DNA from: Cladopsammia gracilis
Taxonomy: Eukaryota > Cnidaria > Anthozoa > Scleractinia > Dendrophylliidae
DNA: 64,000 nt
NCBI GenBank assembly: GCA_022457155.1
Contig: JAJGOT010000029.1
Coordinates: 1,251,501-1,315,500 of the forward strand
Direction of reading: 5' to 3'
Translations under genes and position numbers: made by a program
The notes under the pieces: generated by a model
Told to the model about the DNA's origin: nothing
Database searches by the model: none
What the model saw: the letters and a program-made list of their open reading frames with translations, nothing else
Part shown: positions 45,031 to 54,265 of the stretch, piece by piece
Position numbering within the stretch: position 1 is the stretch's first letter
How the letters are laid out: each line of letters starts with the position of its first letter

Positions 45031-45312
45031 ACGAGCCACGGATGGCCTACACGGCCGGAGCTTAACCCGGTTTCTGTAACATGAAGCAACTAGGAATACT
45101 GCTACTCCCCCCTGGATGGGTTGCTAGTCCATCGCAGGGTTACCCCCAGCATTTTGTCGCCGGTACCCATTTATATACTTCGGTGGAGAGAGACAATGTG
45201 GAGAAAAGTTTCTTGTCTAAGGAAACAACATGACGGCAGAGATCAGGCTCGAACCACCGACCTTCAGGTTGAAAGTTCCACGCGCTAACCACAATACTAC
45301 CGCGCCTCCACA
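45031..45312 (-). mobile_element. tRNA-derived SINE
   Basis: Read on the minus strand it begins GGAGGCGCGGTAGTATTGTG with box A-like TAGTATTGTGGTTAGCGCG. About 35 bp later box B GGTTCGAGCCT follows, then a non-tRNA body with GGTACCGGCGACAAAATGCT and GGGGTAACCCTGCGATGGAC, a body I recognise as a common invertebrate SINE. Units B and C have about 40 bp of unit sequence at this site, so the insertion came with a small deletion. Confidence 0.82.
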
Positions 45313-45385
45313 CCAAAGCGTATAAACTCCTGCAAAATACTCCGCAATTCTTGGAGTATTTTGTCACGTGACACACCATGAAATG

Positions 45386-45483
45386 ACCTTTCCGAAGGTT
45401 ATTTCCAACTATTGCAGCCGTGTTTGTTCAATTGATCTTTCCGAAGGTTATTTCCAACGATTGCAGCCGTGTTTGTTTAATTG
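45386..45483. repeat. Minisatellite dimer in unit D
   Basis: Two copies of the 49-bp unit expanded in unit B. They are followed by the same single-copy sequence GCAATCTGTAACCGATGTTC. Confidence 0.88.
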
Positions 45484-45515
45484 CAATCTGTAACCGATGT
45501 TCAAACGAAACAAAT

Positions 45516-45954
45516 GGCCCTGTCACACTATTGCGTATCGTACTAGCGTATGCCAGCGTATGAAACATATCATTCATACGCTGGTATACCATGCCAGCGT
45601 ATGAAACATATCACTCATACGCCGGTATACGCTGACATACGCTAGGGGCACGTTAGGCATAGGTTGTATACGTTTCAAGCACGGTCGCATACGGTCGCAT
45701 ACGCTGGCATACGGCGAGGCAAAAAATATTTTTTAAGCATGCTTAAAAATTTTGTGAGTATTCAGATGTATGGTTTATATACGCTAAGTATACGCTGAAT
45801 ACGCGAGAGTTGAGCTAGAGGTACGTTACTCATAGGTCAAGTACGCTGGTCATACGCTGCATTTTCAAGGGAATTTTGTGCGTATGAAGACTGTTTTATG
45901 AATTTTCATACGCAACTCATACGTTTCTTTAATACGCAATAGTGTGACAGCGCC
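45516..45954. mobile_element. MITE with GG(C/G)CCTGTCACACT ends
   Basis: CTGTCACACTATTGCGTA at the left and its exact inverse at the right bound 439 bp full of GCGTATG/CATACGC motifs. Units B and C lack it at this site (GAAACAAACG reads through in C). No coding sequence. Confidence 0.8.
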
Positions 45955-47798
45955 TAAACGTGTTTCACCCAACAATATGCTGCAGGAGTTTTGGTGTCGG
46001 TTTTAGCAGCCTTGTACAGCGGTTCCTCCGTCCGCCATTTTAAACGCGGTGAGGGCCCTGTGGACCAGATTGCCTTCTATGATCCCGTTGGACGCAGGAA
46101 GAAGACAGAAGATTTCTGCTTTAACCCTTCCACTCACAGAGTCAATTATGGAGACATGTAATGGAGTTCTAACTTGTGATTCTGTAGACGAAATCCCACG
46201 ATGTGACCATTCAAATGAAACCTCTTCGCCAGTTCTTTTGCATGCACCATTCGTTTTTCAATATTTTACAAAATTAAATTTGGCATTTTTTTAAACGTTG
46301 ATATGTAGCACTCTTGGGAGTCAAAGGGGTAAAGGCGTGGTCACTCTAAGCTGTCTAGGGAATTCGGATTTACATTAAAGAGCAATAAAATCTCTTAATG
46401 ATCAGTGCTCTGAGCGGAAACTTTAGTCCTCATCAGCGAATCGTACATGTGTCATAACGACAATAGATTTGAACGGGTAAAAAACGCTGTAGGGTGCTAA
46501 CTCACAACAGAAACAAAGAGGATGAAATTTAAAATCCAATTAAAAAATGACAAAAATGCTGAGATCATTTAAATCCGAAAAAGGAAGTTGACTGGATATT
46601 GCAACACATATTTTTAGGGTTTGATAAAGCAGTCGGATTTGCGCCACAAAAAGGAGTGTGGAATATTCTTGTAGGCACCAATTTCACACTATGTGTCAAG
46701 TATGACAAACGCTTTTCATTTCAAATGTTACCTCTTTAATCATAGTTAGTCGAGGGACTGGTCATGAAACCTTGCAGACTTCAGTGGCGATAACAAAGGA
46801 GCAACAACTTTTGTTCAAAGTCCTGCAACCGTACACATCTGTGGTTTTTCGATCACAGGCTATGAATGAATAACTTAATGAAAACATTTCTAAGAGTGAT
46901 TTATGCATTGTCTTTCTAGAACTTTGCTCCAACTTAGTTCAAAATCTATTGTGGATGTGCACGGTCAAGGCCGAAAAACGCTAACAAAAAAATGAACGAA
47001 CTTTCTCAGGTTTCATAATCATTGCGTTTCATTAACAACCACTACGCTTTAATAAGACAATCACAACAAAACCTAACGATATTAAACAAGCAGTCTGAAC
47101 CAAGGGAATCTAGTTCCCACAAAACAACAGCAACAACAACGAATCCTAACGATATTTAAAGAACAATCTGAACCAAGGAAGGTTACTTCCACAAAACAAC
47201 ATAGCATATAAATTGAATGAACGGAACCCGTACACTGTAGTTAAACATCAATGGAAAAGTCCTTAAATATAAAACAAGCCTTTTCCATCAATTTTATTGC
47301 TTCCTAACATCTTGAATCAAAACTCCACTGAACAGTTTGCAATGAACTTCCGTCAATCATACCTTGTATGGACCGTTGTATTTAGTTACGAGTGATATAC
47401 AAGATCACACATATTTGAACTAAAAAATGGTGCAAGTGGTTTATTTGCTCGTGTGAGGCTTCCAAGTCCTGGATATTGCAATATTTATTTAGAATACATA
47501 GGCCAGTTATCTTTCAAGAAAATTGGAAGTATATAAAGAAATACGAGTACCGTTAATTACCAAGCACGGTCTAACAGAGTAAGACTGTTGCCGTTGTTAC
47601 CTTTCTGTTCGTAAGATTTGAAGAATAGCACGTCTAATGCAAACCGCTCAGTGACGTTTGAAGCAAAACGTCGCCTAGCAGTGAAAATGGTGGTAGTGAC
47701 GTATGCAGTTGGAAAACGTCTCTTCTGAGATTATTCCCTTATTTTAAACATTGAACAATAACCCATTTTCAATTTACTGCCTTTTGTCAAACCCAGTG
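45955..47798. other. 3' flank of ZNF-D, non-coding
   Basis: Matches the flanks of ZNF-B and ZNF-C. No gene is supported; the frame at 46,049-46,294 is not kept in C. Confidence 0.6.
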
Positions 47799-49109
47799 TC
47801 ACTTCAGTATCATATGATTATCAATGTGTTCAATAAGAAGCTCCTGACAACTTAATTCGTCTTGACAAATCCAACAGCTGAATGTGTTCAACCGGTTTGC
47901 AGTGTGTTCAGCAGTGGAAGATAACAGTTGAGGCTCAGTCTCTTCTGAGTGAGCGACTTCGTCCTCGTATGTCAAAGAAGCTTTCCCCGAGTGTGTTCTT
48001 TTGTGTTGATTTAATGAATGCAATCGGTTAAACCACTCGCCACAGTGCTTGCATTGATAACGTTTCCGCCTTGTGTGGAGCCTTTCGTGTCTCCGACAAT
48101 TTGATCCATCTGTGAAGCACTTATCACAATACTTGCACTTATAAGGTTTCTGTCCTGTGTGTGTACGTTCGTGTATATTGCAAGTATCAGACCGGCTAAA
48201 GCACTTGTCACAATACTTGCACTTATGAGGTTTCTGTCCTGTGTGTGTACGTTCGTGCACCTTACAATGTACCTTCTGGGTAAAGCACTTATCACAATAC
48301 TTGCACTTATGAGGTTTCTGTCCTGTGTGTGTACATTCATGCACCTTACAATTTCTTGAGCTTACAAAGCACTTATCACAATACTTGCACTTATCAGGTT
48401 TTTCTCCTGTGTGCGTACGTTCGTGCACCTTACAATGTACCTTCTGGGTAAAGCACTTATCACAATACTTGCACTTATAAGGTTTCTGTCCTGTGTGTGT
48501 ACGTTCGTGTATATTGCAAGTATCAGACCGGCTAAAGCACTTGTCACAATACTTGCACTTATGAGGTTTCTGTCCTGTGTGTGTACGTTCGTGCACCTTA
48601 CAATTTGTTGAGCTTACAAAGCACTTATCACAATACTTGCACTTATTAGGTTTTTCTCCTGTGTGCGTACGTTCGTGCACCTTACAATGTATCTTCTGGG
48701 TAAAGCACTTATCACAATATTTGAACTTATGAGGTTTCTGTCCTGCGTGTGTACGTTCGTGCACCTTACAATGTACCTTCTGGGTAAAGCACTTATCACA
48801 ATACTTGCACTTAGGAGGTTTCTGTCCTGTGTGTGTACGTTCATGCACCTTACATTTTGATGAGCCTAAAAAGCACTTATCACAATACTTGCACTTGTGA
48901 GGTTTCTTTTCTAGGCGCGTAGGTTGACCTGTCCTGCATGTTGATGTATGGTTGGAGTGTTCATCACAGTATTTAGACTCATCAAGTCTCTCTCTTGTGC
49001 GTTTTCCTACATAATTCTTTGAACGTGATGAGTTCTTGCACTTGAAACGCTTTGTTACAGCGGCTGTTTCCTTTCCTTGGTTATTTCCTTCTTTTTGTGC
49101 CAGGGACAT
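47799..49109 (-). CDS. C2H2 zinc-finger protein, eleven-finger array (ZNF-D)
   Basis: An intact frame of 436 residues, closest in layout to ZNF-A. Eleven 28-residue modules follow a basic N-terminus. The third has lost its first Cys (HKFKYC), leaving ten able to bind zinc. Linkers are mainly TGQKP. The C-terminal module CWICQDELSC...HIDNH is intact. Finger types recur in blocks: TQKVHCKVH, VSSxNCKVH and SRSDTCNIH each appear two or three times and are almost identical, showing recent duplication inside the array. Contact residues (-1,2,3,6) cycle through Q-V-H-V, S-T-N-V, R-D-T-I and S-R-N-V. Helix position 4 is Cys throughout except in the last finger (Leu). Predicted nuclear DNA-binding protein, target unknown. 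Confidence 0.85.
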   Translation of the reverse strand: MSLAQKEGNNQGKETAAVTKRFKCKNSSRSKNYVGKRTRERLDESKYCDEHSNHTSTCRTGQPTRLEKKPHKCKYCDKCFLGSSKCKVHERTHTGQKPPKCKYCDKCFTQKVHCKVHERTHAGQKPHKFKYCDKCFTQKIHCKVHERTHTGEKPNKCKYCDKCFVSSTNCKVHERTHTGQKPHKCKYCDKCFSRSDTCNIHERTHTGQKPYKCKYCDKCFTQKVHCKVHERTHTGEKPDKCKYCDKCFVSSRNCKVHECTHTGQKPHKCKYCDKCFTQKVHCKVHERTHTGQKPHKCKYCDKCFSRSDTCNIHERTHTGQKPYKCKYCDKCFTDGSNCRRHERLHTRRKRYQCKHCGEWFNRLHSLNQHKRTHSGKASLTYEDEVAHSEETEPQLLSSTAEHTANRLNTFSCWICQDELSCQELLIEHIDNHMILK

Positions 49110-51781
49110 GTCACAAGAATCGAAGCAATGTAAAGTTGTTCTTTTTCAAATAATCTCGATGACTATTGCATTCCTGAAGAGTAAAAATGTTACATCCCTT
49201 AGGCTGTGCATTTAAGACCAAATTTAAGAGATTAAAGAGCGAATGATCTGTAAGAGTTAATGGCGAGCCTCAAGCAAGGCATTGGATATATCCATATACA
49301 TCTTTCTGGGTAGTCTCTAAGTATTGCAGATGTTGCGATCACCAAATTACGTAAAACAAAAGTTTTGAAAGACAACAGGCAATACCTACACCAGAACACA
49401 ATTGCCAACCAAGAGGTTTAACAATTACACCCAGAAATATACTTGCTATTGTGTATTACAATACCGTAAAAGCCACATTAAATCCCACTCTGTAATAATC
49501 ACCCCTTCAAGATTAACCACCAACGTACCCCCCCCCCCCCCCCCTCTACTGCTCCACACCTCACCTTTCCATAATTTAGTTTTCAGTATGGAAAAGGGGC
49601 TTGAAATGTCAGTGAAATGACATCCATCAAGCCAATGTCTTCGAAAAGCACCGTAGTTGAAATACCAGTCATTTGTCAGTATCTACAATATGCTTTAAGT
49701 TGATCATTAACAGCAGGTTTTTTATAACCCCAAACATTGACTGGACATGAATATGCGCAGTTTAAAAATACTGTTTTAACCAAAACGTTCTTGACTTTGA
49801 AACTGCTTGCCAGTTTGTCCAGAAAGTGCACAATATGGCCACCAAGCGGGAGGGAATCTGACTAATCAATTTGACCTCTAAGTGGTGATTTGACCAAACA
49901 TTTTAGAAAAGTCAAACGTCTAGCAGTCTTCCAAGGAGGGAATGATTGTTTCTGCAATTGACCAATGGCAGATCCATGGACCCTCCCCCTGTTATCTCGC
50001 CAACAAAATAAGGCCTTTTTTCCCCTGGGAACCCCCTTACAATGGCATCTGGATCCATCACTGTTAAATGACACAAAAAATCCTTGTTGGGCATTTGTCA
50101 GGTTGTCATTCCCCACAGTTGGAGCATTTGTTAATTTTTTCAACAGTGGGAAATTTCACATTTTCTACTTCTTTAGTAAACTACCTGCCTATTTGATTTG
50201 TTATTATAAAGAGGAATTATTTGCATATCCTTATTAAACGAGAAATTCAAAACATTTAAAACTTTGTGTATTATATTTCTTGTGCTAGACCCATCATACT
50301 GTTTTTGTATGATTTGATTCCACTTCATTTTCACACATTCTGTGGAAGAAGCAGTCATGGCTGCAACAATACAGTCACTAGAAGATTTTAAGGGAAAAAA
50401 ATATAGTTACAAATGTTTATGGTCTTGCATAATTCTTTTACAGAGCAATTGAACATTCACAAACCATGCAATCATTCACACAAGCTATAATAATTTATTT
50501 GATCATATTGGGTCTCCAACATGTCTTTTCTCTCTACTATCAAAACATGTATATATGTTAAATAAAAAGGAATTCACAGTGCAAGCTAGGAAGTTTTTCA
50601 TTGGTTATTTAATAGGTTTTTGGCCACATTTTAATAATTATGCAGGTATCAACGTCCAGCCCGGGGAATAGACCCCCGGGCAACCCCAGGAGAACCCACT
50701 GGCTTGATATAGGATTTGTAGCAAAAATGTTCCCTAGGGACATTGGCATTTGTGTGCTTTCGTGTTTTTGGGCAAACCTCCCAAGGGATCTATCCATGTG
50801 ATTTGCTAATGGTTTGCTGTCACAAGGTTCAGTGGTAATTTATCCAGTGTCATGGCGCAAAATTCCCCAGGGATCTACAATCTGTGATTTTGTTGAACCA
50901 TCCCTGCAACTTTTGAAACCTTTGGTTACAACGTAAATTTGTAACACAACATTACAAAATTTACATTTTTACATTTAGATCTAAAGTTGTGTTTACCGAA
51001 GTTCAAATATCTGGGGTCCAAATATTGTGAAAATGGGCTCTCAAAAAGTTACGCAGGAGTTCCAGTTGCTCCTAGCACGCCAATTTATTGAATAAAATAT
51101 CTCAATGGGATTAATCAAGAAGGGACTTAGATTAGCAGAAAACTGTGATACCTTTTGCTTCTCTTTGTAATTTTTTGGATATTATTTTGATGTTTTCAAG
51201 TACTTTAAATTGATTTCACATACAAGAATGTTGTCTTCATTTGCGAAATTTTGTGTGCCTCACTCCAGGAAAAAAAACCTGTGTTTACATTGCAATGTTG
51301 AAATAAACTGCTGGTTAAACCTTATTTTGAGGTTGTTACTGACTCCAAAGTACTGTGTTTTCTTCTCAAAGGATGCTCAGAGGAAAATATTAAGATCTTT
51401 GGAGAACTTCTCTGCTTGTAGTTGGAACACGGTATTGTCCCGTTTAGACCCAGAGGTCGGGTATTTGTTACAAGATTTTAGCTCTACCACAGGAGCTTCA
51501 ACAAGTCTTTGCAAGTGTCCCGGGGTGCCAGGATGGCCACCGGTACCTGCATAACAGTGGAGCATATGATTCCATGTGAGAAAAAATACAAGTCAATCTG
51601 TTTGTATGAGAATATTCAATGGCATTGAGATTTTCAGCTTAATTTAATTTAATGTAATTTAATTAATTATTTGCACTCCTGATGTGCAGTCACATGCAAA
51701 GCTTACAACACAGATACTTGCCATACTTATTGCCATAGCTGATCTGGATCTTCATATTATTCCATTACAAACTCTTGTCTA
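49110..51781. other. 5' flank of ZNF-D, non-coding
   Basis: The first 280 bp match the ZNF-A and ZNF-B 5' flanks. A C-run lies near 49,529. The block 49,620-50,400 matches 25,960-26,770 of unit B. The frame at 51,210-51,554 has no recognisable domain. Confidence 0.6.
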
Positions 51782-51785
51782 TTAA

Positions 51786-52505
51786 GGTTACAGTGTACCT
51801 TCAGATCGAAAATTTATCGAAAATTTTTTTTTGGCGTCAAAATAAAGTTTACAGAATGAACTTTCATTCCAAAAAAAAGTTATCGAAAAATAGTGAAAAT
51901 TGACGGAGAAATGACAGTATAACTTTTGTGGGCGGAGTTTGTTTATGAGGCGAAATTTTTTTTTAAGCGCTGTTTTCTCAAAGTTAATTTTTCGCTTGTT
52001 GGGGACACTTTAAAGAGCTATAACTCAAAGGAAATTTGTTTGATTTTCCTCAAATTTGGACAGAAGTTAGGCTAACATATAACCAACAAAAACGTGTCGG
52101 CGAATTTCTTATTTCCGAAAACGTTTTCGTCAAGAGCCATTTCCGTACGATCATTCCAATTTTTTTCCTCCCTTTTTCGAAAATATTCTGTAACTTTTCA
52201 TTGCAATTAAATATGGGAAATCGCCGACACGTTTTTTTAGCGCTTCGTGTTCGGAAACCCGAGAACAAATCAAATTAGCAAAATACAATAATCGCTTTGA
52301 GTTATAGCGTTTTAAAGCTGATTCGGACGTTCGAATTTAGACGTCGTAAAAAATTCGACAATACACTTTATTACCAAATGGTTTCCATATTTAGATAGCC
52401 AGCTCTATAAGCTTTAATTTGATATCTGGGTTTAGGCATGTTAAGTGTAATCTTAAGACACTAGAGCTGTTATACTGGAGACACCCCCGAAGGTACACTG
52501 TAACC
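51786..52505. mobile_element. TTAA-flanked non-autonomous DNA element
   Basis: Terminal repeats GGTTACAGTGTACCTTC are exact inverses, and TTAA lies directly outside both (51,782-51,785 and 52,506-52,509). A TTAA target duplication is typical of piggyBac-type transposition, though the termini do not begin with the usual CCC. Subterminal CGTGTCGGCGA/TCGCCGACACG blocks form a second inverted pair (near 52,091 and 52,220). No transposase. Confidence 0.76.
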
Positions 52506-53029
52506 TTAAAAATAGCAATACCATAGAAGGTAAAGGCTTCTATTGATACCACCCGCTAAAAGCACGATAAAAGCCCAGAGATCGAAATAAACAGGACGCG
52601 TCTTGCGTAAAGAGCTTTCAACAGATGACAGCAGGATAGCGCTGTCAGAGTTCGGCACCGCCCAGGACGATCATATGGCGAAGAATAATGGTGCGTAAAG
52701 GAAGAGAAGATTTGACCCGCTTGGTATTTATACCATTGAGTCTAACCCTTATGCTGCTAGTCTATTTTGAAAAAGATATGTCTTACCTTAACACACGAAA
52801 TCCTAAATTACAAAGCGAAGAAACAGCCAAACACCACAATGAACGCCGCCGTTATAAACACTTGTGCCCAGTCTTACCATCGGGGCGGCAAAGCCAAAAT
52901 GAATTGTGGGACACCCTGATGGAATTGTGGAATACTGGAATTTCATCTCAAGAGGAGTTGAGATAGATGGCTGAGAAATGTTCTACCGATCGATTAATTA
53001 TATGAACGAATTGACTAAAACAGGTGTCC

Positions 53030-53211
53030 ATAAGAGCGAGTTCATTTGCGTGGGCTTTCTTCCTTTTAACTCCGCCATTGCCTGGTCCAAGCCCAGGATG
53101 CGAAAGGAGGAGGGTTGTGCGCAGGGCCAGCGACCCTGCCACGTAAAAAACCGCATGCTACAGAAACCGGATAAAAAGTCGGCCTTATGTGCTACCGAGC
53201 ACAAAGAGGAT

Positions 53212-53288
<77 letters not shown>
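53030..53288 (+). mobile_element. Retroelement tail ending in (TAAG)n
   Basis: A 180-bp segment (CCCAGGATGCGAAAGGAGG to GCTACCGAGCACAAAGAGG) ends in about 19 copies of TAAG at 53,213-53,288. Unit D sequence resumes after it, as judged from the match of 53,290-53,330 to 33,235-33,290. The layout fits a short retrotransposed element with a microsatellite tail. Confidence 0.6.
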
Positions 53289-53498
53289 TCTTCCTGGAAA
53301 AAAAAATAGAACTGTTTGTCCATAAATGTGGAAACCTTTTTTTGCGGATCGCGAAAATACCCGCAAAAATCGAAAAAATAAAACCCACAAAAATTTACTT
53401 CCACGCGGTAGTCCTCTTCGTCCCAGGGGGACATTTAGGGTGTCCACTGTAGATTGCCATCTTTATCTGTTCATCGCCTTCTTCTCTGCCTCGTCCAG

Positions 53499-53554
53499 AA
53501 ATGTCTACGCAGTCGCTTCTTTGCATTTGCGCTGCTATTTATGGGAAGGATTTG
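53499..53554 (+). CDS. Candidate exon with good splice signals, gene unknown
   Basis: A pyrimidine tract CTTCTTCTCTGCCTCGTCCAG precedes, and GTGAGT directly follows, a 56-bp segment. It holds ATG at 53,501 and encodes MSTQSLLCICAAIYGKDL. It could be a first or internal exon of a gene whose intron received the BEL element. I recognise no protein and found no next exon in the window. Chance agreement with splice consensus is possible. Confidence 0.22.
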
Positions 53555-53796
53555 GTGAGTTCGCTTTGCATCAAGGGAATTCCCAAGCGCCTTTTCGCTC
53601 GTGAAATGAAATAAATAAGTGACGACTGGGTACCTCTGCAAGCCACGAGGCCAGGTGTTCTTGAGTCGGCCTTGCTTCCCACTGCCTTGTGGAATCCATT
53701 CAATATGGAATTTACTGTTCTTAACGTGTGTCTAATCCATTTTCAGCGTCTCCTAATACAATACAATACAATACAATACAATATTGTATTGTAAAG

Positions 53797-54171
53797 TAAT
53801 TAGTTACTTAATCGTCATGCGATTTAGGCTTACGCCCCATTGTCGTGTTTGTCGGAAAATACTCTCGGAGAACAGGAGTTTACTGTACTTTAGCGTTGAA
53901 CATATTCTATCGTTATTCCGCGAAAGTCAACCGTTCACTAAGCAGACATTGTAGAGCTTGGAGAAGGACAGCGTAAGTTCTTATTTTGATTGATTTTCCC
54001 GTAGATTTCGCCATATTTTAAGTATATTTTCAATCATTGTAATTGTAGTTTTTCCACCACGTGCTATGAAAGAGACTTTAAATAAAGATCAGAGTAACTG
54101 TGAGAATCGTGGCACCTGGTTGTAACGGCGTTTACCTGGCTCGCAATTCATCGGGGTTGGGGAACGCGACA
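53797..54171 (+). repeat. 5' LTR of BEL/Pao element, missing its first 46 bp
   Basis: 375 bp that match 60,800-61,174 with about four substitutions and no indel. The first 46 bp of the 3' LTR (60,754-60,799) have no counterpart here; instead an AATAC tract and a short inverted ATTGTATTG lead in. It ends GCGACA. AATAAA lies at 54,081. TGG one base after the end could start the primer-binding site. Confidence 0.9.
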
Positions 54172-54265
54172 GTGGAAAAAGCTACCATTCATTCTGGAGG
54201 AGTAAACTCGCAGAGGTAAGAAGTATCTAAACAATTTACTGTCGCCGAGAGGAGACGCATCGGCC

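Larger units (their letters stand above)
43928..53330. repeat. Segmental duplication unit D
   Basis: A 9.4-kb unit with the same anchor order: AAATGTAACATC (43,928), CATCCGATGCTTCTATTTCG (44,268), ACTCAAAATTACACC (44,777), two minisatellite copies (45,386), GAAACCTCTTCGCCAGT (46,217), GTCTAATGCAAACCGCTCAG (47,629), ZNF-D, GGCTGCAACAATACAGTCAC (50,359), TTATGCTGCTAGTCT (52,750) and CGGCAAAGCCAAAATGAATT (52,886). Homology fades near 53,330, the right edge of the array. Confidence 0.78.

Noticed and set aside
53185..53447. Frames encoding repeated LLTY residues
   Set aside because: Direct translation of the TAAG microsatellite.
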